Source: Candidatus Blautia merdavium (GTDB taxonomy: Bacteria; Bacillota; Clostridia; Lachnospirales; Lachnospiraceae). From it: 38,942 nt of DNA. Numbering within the stretch: position 1 is the stretch's first letter; every line of letters starts with the position of its first letter. This document shows positions 7,787-16,196 of the stretch, one piece after another. The position numbers were made by a program, and so were the translations under genes. The DNA lies in assembly GCA_019119975.1 (NCBI GenBank), contig DWVZ01000107.1:1-38942 (forward strand). Direction: 5' to 3'. Under the pieces are notes generated by a model that made no database searches, was not told the DNA's origin, and worked only from the letters and a program-made list of their open reading frames with translations.

Positions 7787-7861
7787 AATAATCAATCCTT
7801 TCTATTCTAAGAGCAAATCAGATAGAAATTTTCCTTCTGCAGTTCCTCCTGCATTGATGCT

Positions 7862-7890
7862 ATTATGGCACTGGTACTACCATTTGTCAA
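7862..7890 (-). promoter_or_regulatory. Sigma-A promoter of the HPr-like gene
   Basis: TTGACA, 17-base spacer, CATAAT on the minus strand, about 75 bases before the start codon. The -35 is a perfect consensus match. Confidence 0.75.
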
Positions 7891-8003
7891 CATTTTCCAG
7901 AACCAGACATTTCCCTGAAAAATTACTGATTTTTGTTGCAACCAGATAAACTTTTTCTGTTTTTTTCCTTTTTTTCATTTATATTTAACATGATTTTTTA
8001 CGG

Positions 8004-8050
8004 AAAAAGAAACGGCTGACTGAGCTTCTGCCCGCCAGCCGTTTCTTTTT
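8004..8050 (-). terminator. Terminator of the csoR-mrp operon
   Basis: A 15-bp stem AAAAAGAAACGGCTG/CAGCCGTTTCTTTTT about 35 bases past the mrp stop codon. The ends are A/T rich on both strands, so it could work in both directions. Between it and the HPr-like promoter (8000-7890) the DNA is AT rich and I see nothing else. Confidence 0.8.
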
Positions 8051-8083
8051 CTTATTTTTTTGGATAAATTTTCCAGATTGTCT

Positions 8084-8926
8084 CTATACTTGAGGGAGAT
8101 ATTCTCCTGCTCCGGACAGATAGGTATTGAGTACACCGGCGAAAGTACCGGCATCCACTGCTGCTGCCATATCCGGATCCACAGGCATTTTGCCGATCAC
8201 CGGCACATGGACTTCGTCCGCTGCCGCCTGGATCTTGCTTTCACCAAAAATATAGATCTCTTTGCCGCAGTCCGGACATTTCACATAGCTGTAGTTCTCT
8301 ACCAGCCCGAGAACCGGCACCTGCATCATCTCTGCCATATGATAAGCCTTTCTGACGATCATCTGCACCAGATCCTGCGGAGAGGATACGATCACGATCC
8401 CGTCAATCGGAAGAGACTGGAATACGGTCAGGGGTACGTCCCCGGTTCCCGGAGGCATATCCACAAAGAGATAGTCCAGGTCTCCCCAGACCACATCGGT
8501 CCAGAACTGTTTTACCATGTTGGCAAGGATAGGACCTCTCCAGATGACTGGAGCATCCTCCTGGGGAAGCAGCAGGTTTACGGACATGACCTTAATCTCA
8601 TTGGCTGTCACCATGGGATAGATGCCCTTGTCGTCTGCCACTGCGGAGCCTTTTAATCCGTACATCTTGGGTATGGAAGGTCCTGTGATATCCGCATCCA
8701 TGATACCTACCCGATATCCCTGGAAAGCCATCTCATTTGCCAGGGAAGCAGTCACAAAGGACTTGCCCACTCCGCCTTTTCCGCTGACAACACCGATGAC
8801 TTTGGTGATCTTGGAATGTGCGTTTAACTGTTCTTTGGGGATCCCGCCGCCTTTTGCATGGCTGCATCCCGCGCAGCTTTCTTTATCACAGCTTTTGCTG
8901 TCGCACTGTTTTTGTTCTTCACTCAT
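8084..8926 (-). CDS. mrp: Mrp/NBP35 family Fe-S cluster carrier ATPase
   Basis: A 280-residue cytoplasmic P-loop ATPase of the Mrp/ApbC/NBP35 group, which holds and delivers Fe-S clusters. The deviant Walker A SGKGGVGKS is at 48-56, DADITGPSIP near 77-86, and DMPPGTGD near 156-163. The bridging CPDC pair is Cys217/Cys220. The N-terminus adds four more cysteines (8, 13, 18, 21), resembling the ferredoxin-like N-terminus of eukaryotic Nbp35 more than the DUF59 domain of E. coli Mrp. It is 33 bases downstream of a CsoR-family gene and probably co-transcribed, which links it to metal or cluster status. Confidence 0.88.
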   Translation of the reverse strand: MSEEQKQCDSKSCDKESCAGCSHAKGGGIPKEQLNAHSKITKVIGVVSGKGGVGKSFVTASLANEMAFQGYRVGIMDADITGPSIPKMYGLKGSAVADDKGIYPMVTANEIKVMSVNLLLPQEDAPVIWRGPILANMVKQFWTDVVWGDLDYLFVDMPPGTGDVPLTVFQSLPIDGIVIVSSPQDLVQMIVRKAYHMAEMMQVPVLGLVENYSYVKCPDCGKEIYIFGESKIQAAADEVHVPVIGKMPVDPDMAAAVDAGTFAGVLNTYLSGAGEYLPQV

Positions 8927-8959
8927 AATTCTTGTTCCTTTCTGCCTGACTGTATCTTA

Positions 8960-9298
8960 TTATTTCATAAAACGGTCAATGGCTTTGCTTAATTCTTCCA
9001 GAGCCTCATGGTCTCCGCTCTCCACAGCGTCTACGATGCAGTGCTCTATATGATCCTGAAGAATCACTTTTCCTGTATTATTGATGGCTGCTTTTACGGC
9101 TGACAGTTGGATCAGCACTTCACTGCAGTCACGTCCATCCTCTACCATGCGCCGGATGGACTCCAGGTGTCCGATTGCACGGGAAAGACGGTTGAGAACA
9201 GCTTTTGTATGAGTGTGTGTATGGGTGTGGCTGTGGGAATGGGTGACGACTGTTCCATCCTCCAGCGTATGACTGTGAACCTCATGTTCCTTTTCCAT
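8960..9298 (-). CDS. CsoR-family metal-sensing repressor with His-rich N-terminus
   Basis: A 112-residue all-helical DUF156/CsoR-RcnR-FrmR repressor. The core starts near residue 32. Cys58, His83 and Cys87 keep the 25 and 4 residue spacing of the Cu(I) triad Cys36-His61-Cys65 of M. tuberculosis CsoR, which favours copper, though sulfur- or nickel-sensing relatives cannot be ruled out. The first 31 residues are an unusual extension with many histidines (HSHTHTHTHTH near 20-30). AAAGGAGG lies 8 bases before ATG 9298. It precedes mrp in the same operon, and no copper exporter or chaperone is seen in the window. Confidence 0.8.
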   Translation of the reverse strand: MEKEHEVHSHTLEDGTVVTHSHSHTHTHTHTKAVLNRLSRAIGHLESIRRMVEDGRDCSEVLIQLSAVKAAINNTGKVILQDHIEHCIVDAVESGDHEALEELSKAIDRFMK

Positions 9299-9328
9299 TC
9301 TGCATTCCTCCTTTCTTGCACTTCTATC

Positions 9329-9356
9329 ATTATAACAAACCTGGCAGAAAAAGCAA
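9329..9356 (-). promoter_or_regulatory. Promoter of csoR-mrp
   Basis: TTGCTT, 16 bases, TATAAT on the minus strand, about 30 bases before the csoR start. It separates csoR-mrp from the small gene upstream. Confidence 0.55.
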
Positions 9357-9367
9357 TGTCCGGGCCC

Positions 9368-9607
9368 CTAAAATTCCGAAAAAGTATACCTCTGATGGAT
9401 GGACGCAGTCATAACGTCGAAGACCACGCTGCCGTCCTCTTTGTCGGTCCGTTCAATCTTCAGGCTGGATTCCTTTTTGAATTTCTCTCTTACATAGGCT
9501 TCCAGATCTGCATCCTCCGGCAGGCGGATCTCTTCGATAAAAATATCCCGCATCTGATTGCCGGGGCATAAATTAAACATTTCTCTTATGACTTCATAGT
9601 CTTTCAC
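9368..9607 (-). CDS. Conserved-looking small protein of unknown function
   Basis: A 79-residue acidic, soluble protein beginning MKDYEVIREMFNLCPGNQMRD and ending in HQRYTFSEF. I do not recognise a domain. It starts at GTG 9607, chosen because GGGAGGTG lies 7 bases upstream; no ATG is available. One cysteine (Cys14) sits in LCPGN. It is upstream of csoR-mrp but that pair has its own promoter. The real ribosome site and full frame make it likely to be expressed. Confidence 0.65.
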   Translation of the reverse strand: MKDYEVIREMFNLCPGNQMRDIFIEEIRLPEDADLEAYVREKFKKESSLKIERTDKEDGSVVFDVMTASIHQRYTFSEF

Positions 9608-9709
9608 AGTTTCACCTCCCTGCTTTCTTTTGTAATAGTATTATTCTACCATAAATTTTATTTTTTTCTCCATTTTTCCTGCTTTCGACAAAAATTTTAA
9701 AAAAACAAA

Positions 9710-9738
9710 TTGCCAACCATGAAATTCTATCGTATTAT
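9710..9738 (+). promoter_or_regulatory. Promoter of xpt
   Basis: TTGCCA, 17-base spacer, TATTAT, about 80 bases before the xpt start. The leader holds a small CTGCC/GGCAG hairpin but no recognisable purine riboswitch. Confidence 0.6.
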
Positions 9739-9816
9739 GATAGTTATTACATCTGCCCCATACGGCAGAAAAGACAAACGACTGGTTCAATCAGTATACA
9801 GGGAGGAAGCAAGCAT

Positions 9817-10389
9817 ATGCAGCTTTTAAAAGAAAGAATTTTAAAAGACGGAATCGTAAAACCGGGAAATGTGTTAAAGGTGGACAGTTTCTTAAACCAT
9901 CAGATGGACATTGACCTGATCAATGAAATCGGAAAAGAGTTCAAACGTATCTACCAGGATGCGCCTATCACCAAGATCCTTACCATAGAGGCGTCCGGCA
10001 TCGGCATCGCCTGTATTGCCGCCCAGTATTTCCACGTGCCTGTGGTCTTTGCAAAAAAGGCGCAGAGCATCAATCTGGACGGAGAAATGTACTGCACCAA
10101 GGTAGAATCCTTTACTCACAAAAAGGTGTATGACGTGATCCTTTCCAAAAAGTTTTTAAATGCAGACGACCATGTTCTGATCATTGATGATTTTCTTGCA
10201 AACGGCTGTGCCCTTCTGGGACTGATCGAAATCGTGAAAAGCTCCGGCGCTGTTCTGGAAGGTGCCGGGATCGTCATTGAGAAAGGCTTCCAGAGCGGCG
10301 GCGACAAGCTCCGCAGCCAGGGCATCCGGGTAGAATCCCTGGCGATCATCGACTCTATGACCGACCAGTCTCTGACTTTCCGGGAATAA
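9817..10389 (+). CDS. xpt: Xanthine phosphoribosyltransferase
   Basis: A 190-residue type I phosphoribosyltransferase that makes XMP from xanthine and PRPP for purine salvage. It follows the B. subtilis Xpt pattern: [13 protein letters not shown] near 19-31, TIEASGIG near 56-63 and the PRPP loop [11 protein letters not shown] near 119-129, ending in FQSGGDKL near 168-175 and [16 protein letters not shown] lies 9 bases before ATG 9817. In Bacillus the gene precedes pbuX; here a gene for an ECF transporter S component lies downstream after 177 bases, possibly a separate unit. Confidence 0.93.
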   Translation: MQLLKERILKDGIVKPGNVLKVDSFLNHQMDIDLINEIGKEFKRIYQDAPITKILTIEASGIGIACIAAQYFHVPVVFAKKAQSINLDGEMYCTKVESFTHKKVYDVILSKKFLNADDHVLIIDDFLANGCALLGLIEIVKSSGAVLEGAGIVIEKGFQSGGDKLRSQGIRVESLAIIDSMTDQSLTFRE

Positions 10390-10566
10390 CTTTCTTCTTA
10401 TGTTCCTTTTTGACTGGTATGGCTGATTTTCTCAAAAGTGGCTCTTTTGTCTATACCAACAATCCTTTATGATAAGTGCTGACAGAGAAAAGACGCTTTA
10501 TAGAAAATTCATCCGGAATTTTTTTCGGATAAAAACATACCACTCACCAAAGGAGGAGATTTTACT

Positions 10567-11100
10567 ATGAACAGCAACACAAAGAAATGGATCCTGGCAG
10601 CACTTTTTGCCGCCTTGTCCTGCGCAGCTACCATGTCTATACGCATCCCTACCCCCGGAACCGGCGGCTACATCCATCCGGGAGACGCCATCGTGATACT
10701 TTCCGGCGTCATTTTAGGTCCGGTGTGGGGCTTTCTTGCCGCAGGCATTGGTTCCTGCCTGTCAGACCTGCTGGGCGGATATTTTGTCTATGTGCCCATT
10801 ACCTTTCTCATCAAAGGACTGGTTGCCCTGTGCGCAGGCATCCTTTACCGCAGGATCGCACAGCCCGGCTGTTCCCGCCAGAGAAATGCCATGGCAGTGG
10901 CAGCCGGCGGTATCGCGGACATCGTGCTGGTAGCCGGAGGCTATTTCCTGTTTGAATTCATCCTTTACGGAGCCGGAGCAGCGGCAAGCATCCCAGCCAA
11001 CCTGATCCAGGGCGTCAGCGGACTGATCCTGTCTCTGCTTCTGTATCCTGTCCTGGCATGTGTGCCGGATGTCAAGAGACTGCTGGCAGCCAACCACTGA
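10567..11100 (+). CDS. ECF transporter S component (substrate-binding membrane subunit)
   Basis: A 177-residue, very hydrophobic protein with about six membrane helices. GTGGYIHPGDAIVILSG near 32-48 and LGPVWGFLAAGIGSCLSDLL near 51-70 are typical of vitamin-specific S components in the PF07155-like group. It would capture a micronutrient and rely on shared EcfA/EcfT subunits encoded elsewhere, since none are in the window. The substrate cannot be assigned. AAAGGAGGAG lies 8 bases before the ATG. The 177-base region upstream has a TCCGGAA/TTTCGGA hairpin with a T-rich loop, but I could not match it to a known riboswitch. Confidence 0.8.
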   Translation: MNSNTKKWILAALFAALSCAATMSIRIPTPGTGGYIHPGDAIVILSGVILGPVWGFLAAGIGSCLSDLLGGYFVYVPITFLIKGLVALCAGILYRRIAQPGCSRQRNAMAVAAGGIADIVLVAGGYFLFEFILYGAGAAASIPANLIQGVSGLILSLLLYPVLACVPDVKRLLAANH

Positions 11101-11140
11101 TCACCAAAGGCTGTGTGCCCCAAACGAAGAAGCAATGTAA

Positions 11141-11209
11141 AAAAGAGACTTTCCTGTTTTGATTTAGGACTTTGAAAAGCCTGAATCTTATAGGAAGGTC
11201 TCTTTTTTT
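11141..11209. terminator. Bidirectional terminator between the ECF gene and the GNAT gene
   Basis: A long imperfect stem, AAAAGAGAC-TTTCCT with AGGAAG-GTCTCTTTTTTT. T-rich tails on both strands serve the plus-strand ECF gene and the convergent minus-strand operon. Confidence 0.75.
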
Positions 11210-11275
11210 GAATATGCGGGGCAAAAATCAGATTAACCTGACAATCACTTTTCCGATTTTCCCGGCTATGTTTCT

Positions 11276-11752
11276 CTATTCTTCTTTTTGTCCGGTCTGG
11301 CTGTTTTCTTTCCGGTCTTTGATCATCTGGTAATAAGGGAGCTCCTCATATCCCAGTCTTTCATACAAAGCGATGGCTCTCTCATTGCTTCTGGCAGCTT
11401 CCAGGCGGAACCGCTTCGCCTGGGAATAGGTATCCTCTATCCACGCAAACACCTGACTGCCATAACCTTTTCCCCGCGCCTGTTCTTTGAAATAAAGCTC
11501 CTCGATCCACACGGTCAGCCCTCCTGCCTCGGCGCTCCAGGTAAAGGCGAGAAGTACATAGCCCACGGTTCCTGTCTCATCTTCTATGAGAAACAGTCCC
11601 GCACGTTCTTTGCTCCTGAAAACCTCCTGAAAAGTATCGGTAAAATTTTTCGTTGAAATCTCATGCATACAGGCAGGGCTGCTGTAAAGTGCTGAAGCCA
11701 TAGCTACATATTCCTGCAGGTCCTCTTTGCCTATCTCTCTGATCGTCAGCAT
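11276..11752 (-). CDS. GNAT family N-acetyltransferase
   Basis: A 158-residue acyl-CoA N-acyltransferase. The acetyl-CoA-binding motif A is EQARGKGYGSQVFAWIE near 89-105, and the late SNERAIALYERLGYEE near 122-137 is the usual motif B. The substrate is unknown. Its ATG overlaps the end of the polymerase IV gene by seven bases, which implies translational coupling. It is the last gene of the exoA-selD-desulfurase-dinB run. Confidence 0.85.
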   Translation of the reverse strand: MLTIREIGKEDLQEYVAMASALYSSPACMHEISTKNFTDTFQEVFRSKERAGLFLIEDETGTVGYVLLAFTWSAEAGGLTVWIEELYFKEQARGKGYGSQVFAWIEDTYSQAKRFRLEAARSNERAIALYERLGYEELPYYQMIKDRKENSQTGQKEE

Positions 11753-13038
11753 AGTTCCTCCCAGTTTTTGTTCTGTTGATTTTTGTTTTCTTCTTTTTTC
11801 TGTTCCGGCTTTGTCTGGGGATGCCCTCCCGCCATGTTCTTCACCTTCCGGTTGTCCAGAAAGGAGGCGCGCATAATGGCATCTGAGCCGAATTTTTTCC
11901 TGATCTCATCCACTGCGTGATCCAACTTTTCCATTTTTTCATAATCTGTGTGGTCAAACAAGCTCATCTGCCTGCCTTTTTCCTCCCTTGAAACCTTGCT
12001 GGTATATACGCCTAAAAGCCGGATGGGAGATTCATCCCACAGCTCATCAAAAAGCCTGCAGACGGTATGATAAATTTCTCCGGTAATGTTGGTAGGTGCC
12101 GGCATTACCTGCTGATGGGATACGGTCTTCAGCTCAAAATTCTTGATCGCCACAGAGACCACCTCTGCCCGCTGTCCGTCCTTCCTCAGTCTGGAAGCCA
12201 CGGTCTCGCAAAGGGACAGCAGCACCATTTTGGCAGTATCTTCATCTGTCACATCAAAGGCGATGGTGGTGCTGTTGCCATATCCTTTGTTGCCCTCAGG
12301 AACAGATTCTACCAAAGAAGAATCCTGTCCATTGGCAAATTTCCAGATGGCTTCCCCGTGTTTTTTCAGATGATGCTTCAGGATCTCCACGTCCGTCTTT
12401 GCCAGGTCCCCGATGGTGTAGATGCCCAGTTTTCTCAATTCCTTCTCTGTAGATTTACCTACAAACAGCATTTCCGATACCGGCAGACACCACATTTTCT
12501 CCGGGATCTCACTGGGAAATAAAGTATGGACACGATCCGGCTTCTCAAAGTCTGACGCCATTTTTGCCAGATATTTGTTGCTGGAGATTCCAATGTTGAC
12601 AGTAAATCCCAGTTCCCGGCTGATGCGGTTTTTCAGTTTATGGACAAAGGCACAGGGATCGCCTGTCAGCTTCTCCATGCCGCTCATATCCATAAACGCC
12701 TCGTCAATGCTGTACTGCTCCACATCCGGCGTATACTCTCTGAGCAGTTCTATAAACTTCTTTGAGTATTCCTTGTACATGCCGTGGTGCGCCGGTATGA
12801 CGGTAAGCCCCGGACATTTTTTCAGCGCATCGGTCAGAGGCTCCCCGGTCTTTACGCCGTACGCCTTGGCAGAAATGGATTTCGCCAGGATAATGCCTCT
12901 GCGCTTGGACTTATCGCCTCCTACCGCGCAGGGAATCTCTCTTAAATCCACCGTGCCTCCCTGCTCCTTTAAGCGGTAGACCGCCTCCCAGGACAAGAAG
13001 GCACTGTTTACATCAATATGGAAGATCACCTTTTCCAC
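11746..13038 (-). CDS. dinB: DNA polymerase IV (Y family)
   Basis: A 430-residue translesion polymerase. Catalytic acids are in FHIDVNSAF (Asp9) and YSIDEAFMDM (Asp112, Glu113). Two helix-hairpin-helix-like repeats follow near 200-225, then the little-finger domain, and a clamp-binding RQMSLF near 360. The C-terminus is a charged, Gln/Lys-rich tail of about 40 residues that is probably disordered. I chose the GTG at 13038, not the GTG nine bases upstream, because AAAGGA lies 8 bases before it. It is 21 bases downstream of the desulfurase gene and overlaps the GNAT gene. No LexA box was identified, so regulation is unknown. Confidence 0.9.
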   Translation of the reverse strand: MEKVIFHIDVNSAFLSWEAVYRLKEQGGTVDLREIPCAVGGDKSKRRGIILAKSISAKAYGVKTGEPLTDALKKCPGLTVIPAHHGMYKEYSKKFIELLREYTPDVEQYSIDEAFMDMSGMEKLTGDPCAFVHKLKNRISRELGFTVNIGISSNKYLAKMASDFEKPDRVHTLFPSEIPEKMWCLPVSEMLFVGKSTEKELRKLGIYTIGDLAKTDVEILKHHLKKHGEAIWKFANGQDSSLVESVPEGNKGYGNSTTIAFDVTDEDTAKMVLLSLCETVASRLRKDGQRAEVVSVAIKNFELKTVSHQQVMPAPTNITGEIYHTVCRLFDELWDESPIRLLGVYTSKVSREEKGRQMSLFDHTDYEKMEKLDHAVDEIRKKFGSDAIMRASFLDNRKVKNMAGGHPQTKPEQKKEENKNQQNKNWEELC

Positions 13039-13059
13039 ACATACCACTTCCTTTGTATC

Positions 13060-14193
13060 CTATCCTGCAATCTCCCGCAGCGCCAGGACCGCCTGCTCTG
13101 CCTCTTCCATTTCATTATACCAGGAAAAGGAAAAGCGGACTGCGCCCTGTTTCTCTGTTCCCAGAAACCGGTGCATCAAAGGAGCGCAGTGGATGCCGCC
13201 TCTTACGGCAATGCCGTAATACTCTGCCAGTTCGTCGCACACTGCCGCCGAATCGTAATCCCGGATATTCAGCGCTGCCACTGCCGCCCGCTCTTTCGTC
13301 TCCGTGTTTCCGTAAAGCCGCACGCCCGGGATCCTGGCTGCCTCCCGGCAGAAATAGCTGCAAAGCTTCTGCTCTTTTTCCCTGACGGCTTCCACTGTGG
13401 TCTGCTTCAGAAAGGAGAATGCTTCATGGAGTCCCGCGATGCCGTGTCCGTTTAAGGTTCCTGCCTCCAGCACCAAAGCCCCCTGTCCCGGCTGTTCCCG
13501 GTCAAAGGAATGCACACCGCTTCCGCCGGTCTTAAATGCCGGGATGCGGATGCCTTCTCCCAGGCAGATCCCGCCGGTGCCCTGAGGCCCCATAAGCCCT
13601 TTATGTCCGGTAAAGCACAGCACGTCAATCTTCATTTCACCCATATGGATGGGAATGCTTCCGGCTGTCTGGGCTGTGTCCAGGATAAACAGCACTCCGT
13701 TTTCCCTGCACAGTTCTGCCGCTGTCCGGATGTCATTCAGATCTCCGGTCACATTGGACGCATGGGTACAGATCACGGCTCTGGTGTTCTTTCTGAACAG
13801 CTCCGGAAGCTTGCTCATATCGGGAATCCCCTGATCCCCGCAGGGCAGAATGCTCAGCTGGGCTCCTTCTTTTTCCTTTCTGTATAAGGGACGCAGCACC
13901 GAATTGTGCTCCATCTGGGTACAGATCACATGATCTTTGCTGCGGATCAGCCCGGAAACGGCAATGTTCAGTGCCTCTGTGGCATTGGACGTAAATGCCA
14001 CACTGACCGGAGAAGGCGCTCCGAAAAACTCTGCCGCCAGCTCCCTGGTCTCATAGATCATCCGGGACGCCTCCAGAGCTGCCGGATAGGCACCTCTGCC
14101 GCTGCTCCCCATAGTCTCCATTGCATCCCATACTGCACGCTTTACCGCTTCCGGCTTATGAAGGGTGGTGGCTGCATTGTCAAGATAGATCAT
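13060..14193 (-). CDS. Cysteine desulfurase-like class V aminotransferase (EF2568 type)
   Basis: A 377-residue PLP enzyme. The Schiff-base lysine is Lys198 in FTGHKGLMGPQG, with His96 (MEHNS) and Asp172 (LDTAQTAG) as cofactor contacts. The probable persulfide/selenide cysteine is Cys336 in RGGIHCAPLMH, as in SufS-like type II enzymes. The start MIYLDNAATT is standard. It directly abuts selD (TAA then ATG with no gap). This pair is the mark of the EF2568 subfamily, which I recall as tied to selenium mobilisation for selenium-dependent molybdenum hydroxylases. The likely role is to draw selenium from selenocysteine, or sulfur from cysteine, for SelD. The hydroxylase genes are not in the window. 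Confidence 0.85.
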   Translation of the reverse strand: MIYLDNAATTLHKPEAVKRAVWDAMETMGSSGRGAYPAALEASRMIYETRELAAEFFGAPSPVSVAFTSNATEALNIAVSGLIRSKDHVICTQMEHNSVLRPLYRKEKEGAQLSILPCGDQGIPDMSKLPELFRKNTRAVICTHASNVTGDLNDIRTAAELCRENGVLFILDTAQTAGSIPIHMGEMKIDVLCFTGHKGLMGPQGTGGICLGEGIRIPAFKTGGSGVHSFDREQPGQGALVLEAGTLNGHGIAGLHEAFSFLKQTTVEAVREKEQKLCSYFCREAARIPGVRLYGNTETKERAAVAALNIRDYDSAAVCDELAEYYGIAVRGGIHCAPLMHRFLGTEKQGAVRFSFSWYNEMEEAEQAVLALREIAG

Positions 14194-15246
14194 TTACAGA
14201 ATCCCCCGCCCTGCGTAAAGATATTTTTCTCTCTTTTCTGTCACTCTTCCGATGACTGCCGCCCTGGTGGGAAGGCCTGCTGCCTTTAATTCCCTGAGGA
14301 TTTCTTCTGCCAGGGCTTCTTCCACACTTACCAGAAGACCTCCGGAGGTCTGGGGATCAAAGAGCAGATCCTCCACATCCTCTGTCACAGAAGCATCCAG
14401 CAGAACATCTTCTTTCTGGAACTTTTTATTTCGGTAAGTTCCCTCCGGCACCAGTCCCATAGCCGCGTATTCCAGGACACCCGGGAGGATCTCCAACTTC
14501 CCGGTATCCACAAGCAGGGATACCTCCGCGCCCTTTGCCATCTCCAGCCCATGTCCCATCAGGGAAAATCCGGTGACGTCCGTGCATCCATGGATGGGAT
14601 ATCTGGAAAGGACTTCCTTTGCCGTCTTATTCAGACAGGTCATATTCGCCACAGCCGCTGCCTCTTCTTCCGGGGAAGCCAGCTCCGCTTTTACAGCCGT
14701 ATTTAAGATCCCCACGCCCAGCGGCTTGGTCAGAAGCAGCACGTCTCCCGGCTTTGCTCCTGCGTTGGTCCAGATCTTTCTTGGATCCACAAAGCCCATG
14801 ACGCTCATGCCGTATTTGGGTTCTTCATCATTGATGGAGTGACCGCCTGCCAGCACAGCTCCTGCTTCTCTTACTTTATCTGCTCCTCCAGCCAGGATCT
14901 CTCCCAGCACCTGGCTTCCCAGGCAGTTGGGATAAGCCACAATATTCAGCGCCAGCTTTGGTTCTCCTCCCATAGCATAGATATCACTCAGAGCGTTTGC
15001 TGCTGCGATCTGCCCGAACGTGTAAGGGTCGTCTACCATAGGGGGGAAGAAATCCAGGGTCTGGATCACAGCCAGCTCCTCAGAAATACGGTAAACCGCT
15101 GCGTCATCAGAGGTTTCCGTCCCCACCAGCAGTTCCTCGCTGGTGAATTTCGGAAGCTTTCCCAGCACTTCCGCCAAAACTCCGGGCGCCAGTTTCGCGG
15201 CGCAGCCTGCTCTTTTGGACATCTTTGTTAATTTGATGGATTCCAT
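14194..15246 (-). CDS. selD: Selenide, water dikinase
   Basis: A 350-residue enzyme making selenophosphate from selenide and ATP, for selenocysteine, selenouridine or selenium-cofactor synthesis. The AIRS-type fold is seen in ETSDDAAVYR near 44-53 and NALSDIYAMGGEP near 84-96. The catalytic pair in E. coli is Cys17 and Lys20; here the loop is AGCAAKLAPG with Cys15 and Lys18, and the second cysteine of the usual GCGCK is Ala. That second cysteine is not essential in E. coli, from memory. GGAGA lies 5 bases before ATG 15246. SelA, SelB and a tRNA-Sec gene are not present in the window. Confidence 0.93.
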   Translation of the reverse strand: MESIKLTKMSKRAGCAAKLAPGVLAEVLGKLPKFTSEELLVGTETSDDAAVYRISEELAVIQTLDFFPPMVDDPYTFGQIAAANALSDIYAMGGEPKLALNIVAYPNCLGSQVLGEILAGGADKVREAGAVLAGGHSINDEEPKYGMSVMGFVDPRKIWTNAGAKPGDVLLLTKPLGVGILNTAVKAELASPEEEAAAVANMTCLNKTAKEVLSRYPIHGCTDVTGFSLMGHGLEMAKGAEVSLLVDTGKLEILPGVLEYAAMGLVPEGTYRNKKFQKEDVLLDASVTEDVEDLLFDPQTSGGLLVSVEEALAEEILRELKAAGLPTRAAVIGRVTEKREKYLYAGRGIL

Positions 15247-15309
15247 AATTCTCCTTTCCCGTTCTCAAACGATGCACTTCTTATTTTCTATTTTCCGATC
15301 GGCTGTTTC

Positions 15310-16065
15310 CTACAGGTCCAGCCGCACCTCCACCGGACAGTGGTCAGAACCATAAACCTCTGTATGGATCTCTGCCCCTGTCAGCTTGTCCTGAAGTCTG
15401 TCGGATACGCAGAAATAGTCGATACGCCAGCCAGCGTTCTTTTCCCGTGCTTTAAAACGGTAGGACCACCAGGAATAGATCCCGGTCTTATCCGGATAAA
15501 AATAGCGGAACGTATCGGTAAATCCTGCCTCTAAAAGCTCAGTAAACTTCCCTCTCTCCTCATCGGTAAAACCCGCGTTTCTTCTGTTGGTCCTGGGGTT
15601 TTTCAGATCGATTTCTTTGTGCGCCACATTCAGATCGCCGCAGAGGATCACCGGCTTTTTCCCATCTAAACGGGAGAGATAAGCACGGAAATCGTCTTCC
15701 CACTTCATACGGTAATCCAGCCGCGCCAGCTCATTTTGGGAGTTAGGTGTGTAGACTGTCACCAGGTAGAAGCTGTCATACTCCAGGGTGATCACTCTTC
15801 CCTCCTGATCATGCTCTTCTATGCCGATGCCGTAAGAGACGGTCAGGGCTTCTTTTTTCGCAAAGACCGCGGTTCCGGAATAGCCTTTTTTCACCGCGTA
15901 ATTCCAGTAGCAAAAATAGCCCTCCGGCGCAAAATCAATCTGTCCTTCCTGCAGCTTTGTCTCCTGCAGACAGAAAAAATCCGCGTCCGCTTCTTTGAAA
16001 TATTCTTCAAATCCTTTCTGTACACAAGCCCTCAGACCGTTTACATTCCAAGAAATAAATTTCAT
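15310..16065 (-). CDS. xth: Exodeoxyribonuclease III (AP endonuclease)
   Basis: A 251-residue EEP-family nuclease that cuts at abasic sites and trims 3' ends in base-excision repair. It has [13 protein letters not shown] (Asn7), CLQETKLQ (Glu35), [13 protein letters not shown] near 140-152, and the final GSDHCPVEV with the catalytic Asp-His. The length is normal. It has its own promoter and lies 63 bases upstream of selD with no terminator between, so it may lead the whole selD-dinB-GNAT transcript. Confidence 0.93.
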   Translation of the reverse strand: MKFISWNVNGLRACVQKGFEEYFKEADADFFCLQETKLQEGQIDFAPEGYFCYWNYAVKKGYSGTAVFAKKEALTVSYGIGIEEHDQEGRVITLEYDSFYLVTVYTPNSQNELARLDYRMKWEDDFRAYLSRLDGKKPVILCGDLNVAHKEIDLKNPRTNRRNAGFTDEERGKFTELLEAGFTDTFRYFYPDKTGIYSWWSYRFKAREKNAGWRIDYFCVSDRLQDKLTGAEIHTEVYGSDHCPVEVRLDL

Positions 16066-16108
16066 AGATTTCTCCTTTTCTATTGTCTATTTGCACATCA
16101 TTTATCCT

Positions 16109-16137
16109 ATTATACATCATTTTTTCTCCCTTGCGAA
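16109..16137 (-). promoter_or_regulatory. Promoter of exonuclease III gene
   Basis: TTCGCA, 17 bases, TATAAT on the minus strand, about 45 bases before the start codon. Confidence 0.55.
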
Positions 16138-16160
16138 GGGAAAAAGTTTCCCAAAACGTC

Positions 16161-16190
16161 TTTACGAACCGCGGACAGGAAGTATATAAT
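16161..16190 (+). promoter_or_regulatory. Promoter of the PurF-like gene
   Basis: TTTACG, 18 bases, TATAAT. It predicts a start near 16197 and a leader of about 160 bases. Two CGAAC cores (16165-16169 and 16199-16203) flank it, which recalls a PurR box only weakly. Confidence 0.5.
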
Positions 16191-16196
16191 AAAAAC

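Noticed and set aside
9200-9240. GTGTGT-rich tract as a microsatellite or CRISPR-like repeat.
   Set aside because: It is simply the coding sequence of the His-Thr repeats in the CsoR-family N-terminus.
9739-9816. Guanine riboswitch upstream of xpt, as in Bacillus.
   Set aside because: The conserved purine-aptamer sequences were not found and the leader of about 70 bases is too short for aptamer plus terminator.
10390-10566. Riboswitch before the ECF S-component gene.
   Set aside because: A hairpin with a T-rich loop exists, but no TPP, folate, cobalamin or preQ1 consensus could be matched by eye.
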